Assembly: GCF_019649055.1 (NCBI RefSeq)
Contig: NW_026570453.1
Location: 46,907-110,906 of the forward strand
DNA: 64,000 bases
Direction of reading: 5' to 3'
Source: Paramacrobiotus metropolitanus
Lineage: Eukaryota; Tardigrada; Eutardigrada; Parachela; Macrobiotidae
Part shown: piece by piece, positions 45,417-56,485 of the stretch
Layout: each line of letters opens with the position of its first letter
How positions within the stretch are numbered: position 1 is the first letter of the stretch
Notes under the pieces: generated by a model
Told to the model about the DNA's origin: nothing
The model's input: only the letters and a program-made list of their open reading frames with translations
The model's database searches: none
Program-made: the position numbers and the translations under genes

Positions 45417-47675
45417 ATGCCCAGTAAAATCCGCCGCTTCAACAGTGTTAATGTTTTGGGCGAAGATGGCTTCATGCGCTTCGGCCACGTGGTGGACGTG
45501 CCCGACAATGGTTTCATCATCAACTTCCTCTGTCCCCAGCGAGAATGCAAGCTGGTCCCGTTCGAAAAAGTGTTCACCTCACGGACGTTGAAGGGATCAA
45601 CTCTGGGAAGAAAATATGCCCTTAACTCTGGGATGACTGATGTGGAGATTCTGGTGCCGGAAACGCCAAGCGGTCCGTGGATTTGGCTGCCAGCTGAACT
45701 ACCTCGTCTGGGACACGGCGTGAGTCACAGCAATTACCAAGCGGCCGTTGTCGAGTGGCGAAATCGAGGCAGCGACGCTCTGTGTACCGACATTGTCCCA
45801 GCAAGATGGCTTCGCGGCACCGATGAACGGTGGAAAGGCAAGTGCCTAGAGCCAGAAGACTTCGCGAGTGACAGCATGCAGCTGGATGACGGTTTTCGGC
45901 TTTTTTTCCGCCGAAAAAGCACGCTCGTTGATCAAAAAGCTGAATAGCATCGGGCTGAAGCTCGGTTTCCAGCCAGCTTCCGCGGTGGACCTCGAAGATG
46001 GACAGCTGGGTTATATTTATAAAACTCCCGAATACCGGGGTTCTTGCTTTTGGGTAAGAGAAATCTGTTGTTAATAAAACGAGCAGATACTGGCGTACGC
46101 GATGCATGTTATCCCGCGTTTGCAGCGTGATAAAAAGGGCCCGCGCTCAAGCTCTGACTCTGACTCAGACTCTGACCGCTCAAACTCTGACTCTGACTAC
46201 TCAAAGTCTGACTCTGACTGTCTAAAGTCTGACTCTGACTCTGGATGAATTACCTAAGAATAACCTAAGAAACCTAAGAAACCTAAGAAACCTAAGAAAC
46301 CTAAGAAACCTAAGAAAACCTAAGAAACCTAAGAAACCTAAGAAACCTATTAAGAAACCTGAGAAACCTTCAGAGTCAGAGTCAGACTTTCAGCGGTCAG
46401 AGTCAGACTTTGAGTAGTCAGAGTCAGAGTTTGAGTGGTCAGACTCAGAGTCAGAGTCAGAGTTGGAGTCTAGGCCGATAAAAGGCTACTGGAGAGTCAG
46501 CTGAAAGAACACTCAATGGAGTTCCTGGAACGATTGAAAAACGGCAGTCCCAAACCAACGGAGATGGTATGGCTTCCAACGGAAGTTTTACTGCAGATCT
46601 TTTCCCAGTTGGACACTCTGACGCAGACAAGGTTGGGCGCCGTGTGCGTTTCGTGGAGCTGGATCATGGCGTCGCCTACTCTGGCGAACACGATCGTCAT
46701 CGACAGTGAAGAACCCAAGAAGCCCGGATTTAATGAGCTGTATAACCGTTTTTATTTCGAGGACTCCGCTGTCATTTTTAAGCGCCTCCATTCGAAGACT
46801 CAGCGCGTGGTGTTTGCCGGTACCACGGACTCGGAGGATGTGCTGAAAGTGCCGGATATGATACGCTACGTTGCTGAGCTTCAGTCCGGGATCCACTTGA
46901 AGACCATCTACATGAGCGGCTGCTACATGCGGCTGCTGGTCAACTGCGGTACAAACTACTTGGAGTGGGGCCACTGTTCGCAGCACCAGCCCGACCGAAA
47001 GAACGTCCATCATCACAGACTGGACAGCATTCCTCGACTGCAGGATTTCGTGGATCTCTGCTCCCGTCTGCCGTGTGACGCCATCCACATGAAGAACTGC
47101 ATGGTGGTGCTGTATTGCTCCATTAACAAGGGAAAGCGAGGAACAATGATGCAGGAAATCGCTCCACCATTGGGAGTCCACATTTCCTCAGCGCGCGTCC
47201 CGTTCGCCGGCGATTTCGGCTGATCACTGTGGAATGCGTTGGAGACGGCGCTGCGTTCACCGCGTCAGGACCAACTGTCTTCGCTTTCGCAGTGGTTGTC
47301 ACAGGTGGTGGCGCGATCTGGAACACAACACACAAACGTTGAAGTAGTCGTGTGTAAGGTAAGAAATTTGACGGAGGACTGCTACAACATGCAGTGTAGT
47401 CCCTTACGTTTATGGCGATGCACATCGAAGCTTTCCGACTAAAGTGCCTTGATTAGGCTCTGCGGCTTGCAAAATGGATAGCAATTGATTCGGCTCTCTC
47501 TTCTTTACAGACGCTGTGTGCGGCGCAGTCATGTGATCCGCGTCCGTCGTCGCATTATCGCCGGAAGAAGTGGTGCGTGGACGGCGTGAAAGACTTGCAA
47601 CTGGAGAAGCTATCGCGCATTGCTCTGCACTTCCTCATGAGTGTTCAGTCTTATGCTCGCAAGGAACGATACTGA
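45417..47675 (+). pseudogene. A-type F-box family member, right-arm copy, three lesions
   Basis: Starts MPSKIRRFNSVNVLGEDGFM and is clean through module 2 (EILVPETPSGPWIWLPAELP) to residue ~160. A T7 run near 45902 adds a base relative to the left-arm copy and shifts the frame before FSAEKARSLIKKLNSIG. A repeat element at 46120-46490 has replaced the linker before the F-box. The F-box (LPTEVLLQIFSQLDTLTQTR) and body resume at 46492. TGA at 47221-47223 stands where the family has Cys (GDFGCSLW). The last exon (47511-47675) is clean: TLCAAQSCDPRPSSHYRRKK. It is therefore more damaged than its left-arm partner. Confidence 0.88.
46130..46470. mobile_element. Foldback element: GACTCTGACTC phrases around a CCTAAGAAA array
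   Basis: The left block (46145-46247) repeats TCTGACTCTGACT with spacers CGCTCAAAC, TACTCAAAG and TGTCTAAAG. The core (46255-46365) is about 12 CCTAAGAAA units. The right block (46373-46465) has the inverse, AGTCAGAGTCAGACTTTGAG. It sits inside the right-arm A-type gene and is absent from the left arm, so it arrived after the duplication. Confidence 0.75.
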
Positions 47676-48588
47676 GTGTGGTGGTCTGGCCAATGCAACT
47701 ATCCACAATATTCGCGGAACAGTTTGGCACTTTTATGGTGTTCTCTTTTAGGAGTTTGTATTTTTACCACCTATTGTATTTTTTTTAAATTCGTTGCTGG
47801 AATTTTGCACTTATCTGTTTTTGAGTGCTTTTCGTCGCTAGAGTCCTGTTCTGAGGATTCTGCAATAATTCTCGAATGAAATAAATAACAGTAGAGTAGT
47901 GGTTTAGAGCCAGCTGGACCTGTACAGTGATGCTAACAGATGAGGCTCGAATGTTCTATTTAAATGTGGGCTCTTCGTCATGGATTTGCACGGCTACTCA
48001 GATCTGCTGTACGCTGAACCGACCAGACTACAGTTTGCGTACGTTGTGATCCCAGATACGCGTGCAGAACCTTTTACTGACAAAATTTGTTGACATCGAC
48101 AGTTGCAGAGTCAATGCAGACCAACTTTTAGCACCCTTCTTTTAAGGTAATTATTATGGCATTGTCATAATCTTATCCGCAACGTTTTATTGCATTTCCC
48201 TTCCTATCACTGTCGCGTTAGCATTTGCAGTCAAAAACTAGGTTTTGCAAACAGAAAAGAAAACTATCAATATCAGACATGCGGACAATATCAGTGGAAT
48301 CAACTGCTTCACAGTCCAGGGACTGAAATAGTGGAAAATCAATAATGGACGCCCCCTAGGGGGGGCGTTTCGCCCCCCCCCCCCAGGGGGGCTGCAAGTT
48401 TTTGGCCAAATTTTATTGTTCAGTACATATCATTCCGCTCTACCTTAAAGGTAGAGCACGTATGGTTAGTTATCTATAGTTTCGGGACACCCGAACAGCA
48501 AAAAAGTAGTTTAACAACTCATATTGAAAAATTATTGCGCCAAGGTTAAGTTAATAAAAAGATTCCTCGCGTTCAGTTTCAATTCTCG
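47676..48588. other. 3' flank of the A-type copy; C/G runs at 48350-48410
   Basis: Up to about 48315 it matches the left arm in reverse. At 48353-48378 GGGGGGGCG and CGCCCCCC form a hairpin followed by a C12 run, near the left edge of the hAT-like insertion. Confidence 0.5.
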
Positions 48589-49468
48589 CTACTTCTCAAA
48601 AACGCCGTTATAATTGTCTGGCTTGGATGATGGAGCAGACTCTCGAGGACGACGGTCTTTTTCGGTCAGCCATAAGCGCAATGCCGGTCTCACATTGTAT
48701 CCCGCAACAACCGGCATATTGAAGGTCACGTACAGATCCCTGCGGAGTGTATCGTCCGACATCCTCGAACGCATACTGTCTTTCAGCATATTGTACTTCG
48801 AAATGAGTCGCTCTACATCACACGAATGCTGTGTTGCGGCTAAGAACCGTGCTAACGCTGTCCTAACGTTTTTCCGCTCAGGATGCGAAATCGTTAGCTG
48901 TAAAATAAATTAAAAAAATGTATATCTAAATAATTTATTAATTTTTAATAATATAAGCATTATGTATATATACAGTGAGAGCTTCTCGAGGCTGTGTGCT
49001 TGGAAACTGGTGAGCCATTTCTTGGTATTCCTGAGCAAAATCTTCCAACGATAGTTCTGGTATCAGAAGGGAATGGGCCGACTTCAGCGCCTGGCCAGAA
49101 TTATCCTTTGAAAAATTGGTTAATGGCTTCACAGCATTCACGATATCAGAATCGATTGACATTCTCTCTTCCACGAAATTAATTAAACTTTGTACAATTT
49201 CCGTTCGCACTGCATGGAGACTTCGGCAGTCAGAAACATACAGGTTGGCGTTTCTCCCCCGCCGAAGTTTCTGCGTAAAGGTAAATCCCCGCCACTCCCA
49301 TCCTAATTCGTTGTCCACTTCTACTTCCTTTAACTCGTTGCAGAAGGATTCTTCTCTACCGCCCACGCTGCCGGTTTCGTTGTTCAACAGCAACTGCAGC
49401 TTCTCTTTGAGGCTAGCAACTTGCACGGTAATGTCGGTTAAAATAAGATTATTCGACTGCAGAATCAT
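48589..49468 (-). pseudogene. hAT-transposase-like C-terminal fragment, two exons
   Basis: Exon 49468-48975 reads NELGWEWRGFTFTQKLRRGR and ELSLEDFAQEYQEMAHQFPS; after a ~65-base GT-AG intron, 48912-48589 reads RTALARFLAATQHSCDVERL, ISKYNMLKDSMRSRMSDDTL. The run S-C-D-V-E-R, then K-N-R-M-D-T-L, resembles the C-terminal dimerisation region of hAT transposases and derived host proteins. The N-terminal two thirds, with the zinc finger and catalytic part, are absent: upstream lies a short palindrome (49453-49498) and then arm sequence. It is an insertion private to the right arm. Confidence 0.55.
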
Positions 49469-49498
49469 TTAAAATGAATGATTCTGCAGTCGAATAAT
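49453..49498. repeat. Inverted repeat ATTCTGCAGTCGAATAAT
   Basis: ATTATTCGACTGCAGAATCATT and its complement face each other across a few bases at the end of the hAT-like fragment; probably an element end or a repair scar. Confidence 0.6.
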
Positions 49499-49604
49499 AG
49501 ATAACATAGACGGTGTGAAGTTCACACCGTCTATGTTCTGGGCCACGACGGATTTGGAGGAAACATAAGGAAACCTATGCAAATAAAAGATGAAATACGA
49601 AAAC

Positions 49605-49925
49605 TTGAGGGCTGCCGATCACTTCGGGCGTTTTCACTTCGGGCGGCTTTGCTTAACTCGGCAAAAAATTTTCGGCTGCCGTCCACTTCGCCCGCCGCCG
49701 CCCAAAAAACAAAGCTGAAAAAAACATAAGAAACCGCAATAAAAAAGTATTGTGTAACCAAATGAAACAATAAAAAAATGTAAGAAAATGTAGGAAAACA
49801 GAATAAGAAAATCAAGAAACCGGGAGTGTGGTGGACGAAATGAACCTCGACCGAAGTGCTCGGAATTTCAGAAACATGTGGCCGAAATGAAACGCGGTCG
49901 AAGTGACCGTTCTGGGTGCACTCTG
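49605..49925. mobile_element. TTCGGCC phrase-repeat foldback element, right-arm copy
   Basis: The left block has GATCACTTCGGGCG and TTTTCACTTCGGGCGG; the core has ACATAAGAAA-type units; the right block has GGCCGAAATGAAACGCGGTC and GAAGTGACCG. It is the homologue of 26953-27200. Confidence 0.65.
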
Positions 49926-50425
49926 GCTCAAGCGTGATGCTTCACTGTGGCCAAGATCTCTCATTGGAGGAATCTTTTGATACGCGCTTCACGGCTTGCT
50001 GTGCTACCCTGCCATCTGCGAAACGTCGAGACTGACTCGAGCCAGTGCATTTGTATAGCCAGCTTTATAAATGGCCCAACGCATCCGCAGTTTTGCTTGC
50101 ATTTTCCATCATTTTTTTAAAATCATTTTCTCTTGCTTGCATTTTCAATCATTTGGCAAGTGTTATTAGGGCGCTTCTCGCCGTATTTTTCATGTTAACA
50201 CCGTAGTGTCCTTTCGATCTGATTCGGTTAGTAAAGGTGCTCCTCCTGCTTGTAATTGCACGTCAAGCGTAAATCAGTGACCTAGCTCTTGTCGATACCA
50301 GTACAGAACTGGTTTTTGCTCCTTAATTAGATAGCTTTACGGAACTGTGCCTATTTCTACCAGTATAATATTTTCCAGAACGCACGACCAGTTTTCCGTT
50401 TCTTCGTCAGAGATACCGTTCAAGA

Positions 50426-52700
50426 ATGCACCTATACAACGATCACACTCAACCTATCTACGCATGGAACGCTGTGAATGTGGAAATTGACGGCCGGCAA
50501 CAGCACGGCTACGCCGTCGGTGTGGAAGAGAAGTCCCTGGAGGACAGCACGCCGCCGCGCTTGATAGTCGACTTCCGATGCCCGACACAGCAAGCGGTGC
50601 TGGTGGAATACGGGACGATCTGGGACTGCCCCGCAAATCCGTCTCTTCGAGCACGCGAAGGGGCCAACGTGGAGGTGCTGCTGCACGACGGATTTCGTGG
50701 CCTGTGGACATGGCATCCCGCGAAAATGACGATCCCGCTGTTTGAGGAGTTAGCTGATGTGGCGTTGGTGGAGGTGATGCTGGACGGGCAACCTCGTCGC
50801 GAACTGCTTCCCTGCGGTCAGATTCGCGATCCGATTCGACGCCATCTCGTTTCCGCGGGCCATTTCGTCGTGCAGACGTGCCGTGTGCCTAACGGCTACT
50901 GGACTTTACAGCCGACGGTATCGGCGTTGCTGCTGCGCGAAATTGAGCAGAAATTCTGTTTGCGATTTTTCAAAGTTCTCAGCCAAGAGATGCGCTATTT
51001 GCGGCGACGCCAGAAGAAACCGTTGCGCGATGCAGATCTGGTAAGTCGTGGGCCCCGTGGCAACTGATTATATCTTTGCTGCTGCATCTCAGCTGTTTTG
51101 CTTTGTACAAGAAGCATTCTCTCACAACAGGCAACTGTGTTCGAAAGAGTGAAGAAGCTGCCTGTGCCTGCGTCTTCTCGCGAACCGCCCGAAGATACTG
51201 ACGAGCTGGATCATGAGCTAAAACGGAAGAAACGTGTGATTGTCGGGAATGGCCAGTTCAAGATGTTGCCGATGGAAGTGCAGAAGGAGATCTTCCACTC
51301 ACTGGGCACCATCTCGCGACAGCGCTGTCGCCGCACCTGTCAGCTGTGGGACGCCATCCTCACTGCGCCCGACATGTGCAGCGATCTGCGTGTAGCGCTG
51401 GGAAGGCCTAGCTCGGCACCAGGGGTGGTGTGGGACTCCAATTACGCCTTTTATGCCTGTATCTTCAAACACATCACGGCCGCAACTCGTACCATCATGG
51501 TTCGTGATATCGGAACGCGTTCTCCTGCCCCCAGGAGGCTGGCTGGTGAGGGTAACACGCCGTTACCGAAAGCGCTGGAGGTTATTCAGAAGGTCCTGCA
51601 CGGCAGCCGCATCGAACGCTTAATCGTCTACCGGCGATCTGTGAAGCTTTCCTCCGATGGGGAACTGAGCGACATGTCCGCCGTCATCTCCGCGCACATG
51701 TCCGAGCTGGCATCGTACTGTGAGCGTCTGATTGTGAAAAACTATCATGTTAAGGTGGCAGGCTGGTCTAGTATGCCCCCGATGGAGTTCCGTATCCCGG
51801 AGGCCGTGTTCACTGGGGGAAAGGCTGATGCGACGCACTTGCTGGACGTCATCGAGAATCATCTGCGCTGCCAGCAGCCGCTGGATGTCGAGCGAATTGC
51901 CCTGCGCCTGCCCAACTGGATCGACAGCGAAGCGAAAGCTGGGAAAGTGTTGACGGTATGGCAGTAACACACGGGCATCTTGTCTATTAAGTCGTTGCTC
52001 ATTTCTGAAAAGATTATGGTGAGATTCCCAAATTCGACTTGCGTTTGCATTGCGTTAAGAAAAATCTCCTTATGAACCAATCTTGTAATCTGTACATGTT
52101 GCTCGTATCGAACGCGTATTCAAACATTGCAATCATGTCAAAACCGAAGTTCAGCCTTTTCTACAATTTTTAAATTGATTTTATGGTTTAATAGTCCGTC
52201 AGAAATTTTCCGAGGAATTTCAAGATACTTTACCAACTTACGTCCTACAAGCGCATTCATACTTAAAAATGGATCAGTTATGGGTCAGCGTTTAGGGCGC
52301 TTTCGAGGTTCGTAAGCGTCTGCGCTTGGTGGAAATCAAAACACGCGGCTCTTGATGCTCTGAAACCAATTTCAGTTTTATTTTGGCGTTTTTTATATTT
52401 ATTTCCGCCGTACAGTACAAACCGTGCATTACCGGCTAAATCTTCTTGCAGATACTGGAGTCCTTTCAATCGTGCGATCCGCGTCCATCGGCGCACTATC
52501 CTGACCACAACTGGACGCTGTACAGTGTGGCCGCCGTGGACGCGCGCAAGCTGAACCGCTTCTGCTTGATTGCCTTATCGCGCTGCATGAAGAATTGGCG
52601 TCCGCACCACGCTCACAACGCTACACGCCGACCAAAGGCTACGGCGCGGATGCAGACGAGTGGTCCTGCCCCGCGTAAGCTTTTGCGAACGCTTCCGTAG
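50426..52700 (+). CDS. B-type F-box family protein, 3 exons, 562 aa, intact
   Basis: Exons are 50426-51040 (205 codons), 51131-51955 (275) and 52452-52700 (82 plus stop), with phase-0 GT-AG introns (GTAAGT donor first; CAG acceptors). Module 1, residues ~1-70: MHLYNDHTQPIYAWNAVNVE, QQHGYAVGVE, LIVDFRCPTQQAVLVEYG. Module 2, ~78-140: VEVLLHDGFRGLWTWHPAKM. A basic stretch, ELKRKKR (~234-240), could be a nuclear signal. The F-box is ~248-290 (LPMEVQKEIFHSLGTISRQR, CRRTCQLWDA). The body has LPNWIDSEAKAGKVL. The last exon opens LESFQSCDPRPSAHYPDHNW, then a basic, low-complexity tail unlike the A and C types. It is presumably a nuclear or cytoplasmic SCF substrate receptor with unknown target. It is the intact partner of the broken copy at 24276-26090. 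Confidence 0.87.
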
Positions 52701-52819
52701 AAAAGTTTTTGCTTCTTTATTTTCAGTTCCTTTTTATTTTCGTTTCAGTTTTATTGCTGCAAAAAGTATGTTTTCTGTTAGCAATATTAAAACAAAGTTG
52801 TCCCGAAAAATTTTGAACG

Positions 52820-52834
52820 AATAAAACGAATAAA
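52820..52834 (+). promoter_or_regulatory. Two poly(A) signals of the B-type gene
   Basis: AATAAA at 52820-52825 and again at 52829-52834, about 120 bases after the stop at 52700. Confidence 0.55.
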
Positions 52835-53030
52835 TCACTAAGGTCGTGTAGCGCCATTCAAACTGCAAATCAGAGATATCTGTAAAGCATGGTTTTCTCT
52901 TGGACCGCACCCGAATTTGCAAAAACTAGCGAACGGTGCCAACCGTGCGGAAATTTTAGTTTCAGTCAAATTACCGACCCCAAAGTAGCATGGTCGGTGA
53001 GGAAATTAGTCCAACGGTAGCTTCTAACAC

Positions 53031-53201
53031 ACTTTATTATTGAGACTTTACACTTCAAGTTGTGACTAATCACAGCCAAAAATAAAGGACAGGGATAAGC
53101 TGTCGCTTTGTGAACAAGCCTTAACGAAGACACATCAAATTTCATCCAAGTACGTCAGGCGATTGCTCTCGAAAGCAAGAGAACAAATCATGAATTCTTA
53201 C
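53031..53201. other. Possible LTR remnant at the arm border
   Basis: ATTGAGACTTTACACTTCAAG at 53040-53060 recalls GAGACTTTACTTCCAAG of the gypsy LTR at 9200. The similarity is short, so this is only a hint that a related element sits where the arm homology ends. Confidence 0.25.
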
Positions 53202-53730
53202 CGACGCGTTCGCGGGCCGGTAGACGGACTGGTAATGTGTCCGATAACTCACTGCTAGAGGATGAATGCGAGCTGCTACGCTTATCTCTTTCTTGGCTGC
53301 GTTTTCGTTTGCGGGCAGTTAGGTGTCCGTTCTGACCAGTCTGATGCACGATTCGTCCAAAGTCGTCGCCGATCTGGACCTGTAGGTTGGAGGATGGTGA
53401 TAGTGGTCGAATTACTGATGGGTCCGAAACTTGCTCAGGTACGGGTGGGATTAAAGCAGACTCCGGTGCTGGCGGTGCTGGTGGTGCTGGTGGTGCTGAC
53501 TGTTGTGGCGGTGGGGGCGGCGGTGCTAGACGCTCCATTGCCGCGAGGATTTTGTCGAGCTGCTGTTGATGTTTCTTCTGCTGCTGCGCAAGTGACTGCA
53601 CCGTCGGTTCTTGAGTTATCGCGTCGCTGGCTGTGGTGGGTGACTTACTGGCGGTGGTCCGTTTCGCCCTGGTGGATGTCGCGAGTGCGCTTTTCGCTGG
53701 TTGCCGTCCTCGGTTGCCACGTCCAGTCAT
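53202..53730 (-). mobile_element. Gag-like retroelement exon fragment
   Basis: From ATG at 53730 the protein has a basic Ser/Thr/Lys-rich start, a Gln/Lys-rich helix (QQQKKHQQQLDKILAAMERL), a long proline run and an RKRKRSQERDKRSSSHSSSS tail. It ends at a good donor (GTAAGA at 53201). The composition matches the start of gag in LTR or DIRS-type elements, including the one at 14395 here. No capsid core or zinc knuckle follows. Confidence 0.35.
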
Positions 53731-54235
53731 TTCCGGGGTGTAAGAAATTATCGTTAAACTTGCTTGAGATAATCGGATGTGGGGGACCAAGATTTGCTAA
53801 AGGTCACTGAGTACTTGATTTATATGCCACAGCTTAAGGTGCTGTGTGCAAAACATTGAGCGATTAATCAGTAGACGGGTCGGAGAAAATTTTCAACTGA
53901 AGGCAACATCGATTCAATGTAGTCGAAGAAGCAGGTAACTGATAGGCAGCCAGTGAGATGCGGAAGTTGGTCAAGACAAGGATGTTAAGAACAATAGTTA
54001 GTCTGATAGAGAGAGAGACGGAGTGATCGCGTCAACCTAATTTAACATCGATTAGCATGCAAATCGTCCTTAAAAGGTGGACTGCAGTGAAGATGAGTGA
54101 ACAAGCTTAATGTGTTGCCAAACGAGCAATACATTAAATACCAATCGCTCAATTTGTTGTTCTTTATGGACCCTTCAGCTTGCAGGATTAGTTTTGTTCA
54201 CCTAATGATTTTGATTCATAAGAGCAATGCAGAGT

Positions 54236-54333
54236 ATTACTCCTACACGCCACGCGACAACGACGATAGTGGGCTCGGAATTTTACTTCCTTTGGGCAAA
54301 TATGCCGAACATGGCCGGAAACGGCCCCAAGCC
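54236..54333 (-). repeat. Split repeat A1
   Basis: 98 bp beginning ATTACTCCTACACGCC; one mismatch (CCGAAC against ACGAAC) to 54539-54636. Confidence 0.85.
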
Positions 54334-54352
54334 ATCACACGAAAAAAAAACA

Positions 54353-54541
54353 GAAATTTTTTACTGCGACAAGTGACACGAGTTAGCGTTGTAACATTCT
54401 CTAATTTATACCCTTCACATGAGCATCTAACCAAAACAGACCGAACACAACCAAACACAGCTGGAGACAGAACACAACCAAAAGGGGCGTATCGTGTGTC
54501 GTAATACCCGGATTCCTTGGTCCCGCTGAATCCGTCCCATT
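54353..54541 (-). repeat. Split repeat B1
   Basis: 189 bp, identical by eye to 56486-56674. Confidence 0.9.
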
Positions 54542-54636
54542 ACTCCTACACGCCACGCGACAACGACGATAGTGGGCTCGGAATTTTACTTCCTTTGGGC
54601 AAATATGACGAACATGGCCGGAAACGGCCCCAAGCC
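54539..54636 (-). repeat. Split repeat A2
   Basis: 98 bp, directly abutting and sharing ATT with B1. Confidence 0.85.
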
Positions 54637-55301
54637 CAAACCCAAGACAAAACACAAAAAGAAGGACGTGATGAACCAGTGCAGCGTGGTGGAGGGCCAT
54701 CGTTAATGCTGCGTTTGACGAAATGTGCGGGAAGATAAATTCTTTGAAAATTTGGTAAGCTAGTTAAACACGACAATGGAAACTGTTTCGGCGGAATTCA
54801 CGCCGAACAGTACGGCAAACGGAGGCGTATACGACGCAGTCGTATAGGTAAAGCGGGCTGCCAGAAAATCCTGACGCATCCCGCGGGACAATGCAAGGCA
54901 ACTAATGGCAAGGAACTTTTGTGGACAATCTGGGAATTCCGCAGATTGGCCAAATCAACGCAACTCAAATTCCGTACCATGTACGGAAGGCTACAAGCAC
55001 ACAAGCGGATACACAAGACGGTAACGGCAATCGGCAATGGAGTATACATGATGCATGTAGAAGACGTGCACAATAAGGAAAGGAGACACACTCAGGCAGC
55101 AGATCCGGGAAAAGTAATGCATGCAAGTCGGTCATGATGGTGTGCGCGTTGACGGACAAATGATGAACCTTTGCCTAAAACAATTGAACGGACGCGATGA
55201 ATCCGGGTCAGAGGAAAACTCAAAGGCAGTATGCGGCAAAAAGTAGACAGAATAACCCATCCAGGAACTACGTAGAATACAGAGGTCATACGGAATCGAG
55301 G
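54637..55301. other. Interior of the PAT-like element, no recognisable gene
   Basis: Frames are short on both strands. The missing pol and recombinase genes should have been here. Confidence 0.4.
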
Positions 55302-56428
55302 TCACTTTGCGCTGGAAGCCGGTTGTTCGGTGCAGGCGGTGGCGCGATGGTCTTTCCGGCAGAATCCGCAGATGTGTGGATACCGACAAGGGACGTCCCG
55401 GCAAGGTCTGTGTTCGTTGAAATTAAAGCAGCAGTAGTTCGGAAAGGAGGTTCCCGGGTGCTTAAATGCTTGGCCTGAACCAAATTTACCTTAGGCTGCA
55501 AAACTTGAGAACCCGAGGTACGGCGGGAATCCGCCGAAAAATACCCATCAGCCGTGCAGTCGCGACGCGAGGTGTCAGAAAGGTCAAACTTCTCAATCTC
55601 GACTTCTTCACGGAATTCACAATCAAACGCAACAACAGCTTTGTCGTCATACATACAGCGTTTGCGAGACAAGTAAACCTGGTATTCCAGGAACTCGATG
55701 AGTACTGGTAAGGCGTTGGTCTTCCGTGCGAGGTCTAAGGCGGCCATAATGTTGCCGGCGAATAGTTCATCGCACGAAATTTCATGCGGCTTAACGTCTT
55801 TAGCAGCCTTGTGAGCTGCCTTCACGAAAGGAAGCGTATGCGGTCGGGGAAGGTTACGGGCTAAAAGGGACGTGCGGGTGCCGTTGGTGGAACTGCGGTG
55901 CGTGCTCGACGGGCTGCCGGAACTTTCGTCATCCGAGGCGGACTGGCGGACTTTGTCGGTGCGCGTTGATAGACGGCTCCGACGGAGAGGACCATTAACA
56001 GTGGAGGCGGTAGCAGGAGAAGAGTTGACCACGTGCTCCAGTACAAAGATCTCGAGCTGGTTGCGGTCGCGGATGCTAGTGATAAAGGTCAGGTTCTCGG
56101 GGAATTTTTTGACTTTCCCCAGCAAAATAACATCGTCGATGGAGTTGTATCCGTTGTCGAAAAGCTGTGAAACCGACGCCGCGGAAATTCCGATAGCTGT
56201 AGCCAGGTCTGAGGGTGAGTCACCTTTACCTGCTGCAGCTTCGGTTTCCGATTCCAATGGTTCATCTGGGTGGAGTAAATCATAAAGCCGCTGAACAAGA
56301 GCTGGTTTCAGCTCGTCAAAAACTTGCTCGCCTTCAACTTCGACAATGAGCTGCTTGATCTCTGGAAGGTTCAAGCGGCCCAGTTGCTTCAGACTGAACG
56401 TGCGAGCCTGTTCGAGAGTCACGGACAT
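55302..56428 (-). CDS. Gag of the PAT-like element with zinc-finger tail
   Basis: ATG at 56428 opens a SAP-like helix pair (LPEIKQLIVEVEGEQVFDEL, KPALVQRLYDLL). A Ser-rich linker follows, then a helical core (MAALDLARKTNALPVLIEFL, EYQVYLSRKRCMYDD). After QVLQPK at about 55490 the frame must change by one to read YCCFNFNEHRPCRDVPCRYP and HICGFCRKDHRATAC, a Cys/His cluster of the C-FN-C, C-Y-H-C-C-H-C type seen in DIRS-order Gag proteins. A GTAAAT donor sits exactly at that point (AAG|GTAAAT), so a spliced product or a simple frameshift is possible. Without the change the frame runs on to 55286 with no motif. Confidence 0.6.
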
Positions 56429-56485
56429 GACAGATAATTTAACGTAAAAGGAACGAAAAATGTTTAGCGATCAGTAATATGGACG

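Larger units (their letters stand above)
44705..53030 (+). repeat. Right arm of the large inverted segmental duplication
   Basis: Reverse match to 23880-31500, with extra insertions at 46120-46490 (phrase element) and about 48316-49530 (hAT-like fragment). Homology continues past the B-type gene through GCGAACGGTGCC (52931) and ends near 53030. Confidence 0.85.

Noticed and set aside
46516-47181. Minus-strand 197-codon frame across 47181-46588
   Set aside because: Antisense to the F-box exon of the right-arm A-type copy.
53262-53810. 182-codon plus-strand frame
   Set aside because: It is the antisense of the proline- and serine-rich gag-like exon (53730-53202); repetitive codons on one strand keep the other open.
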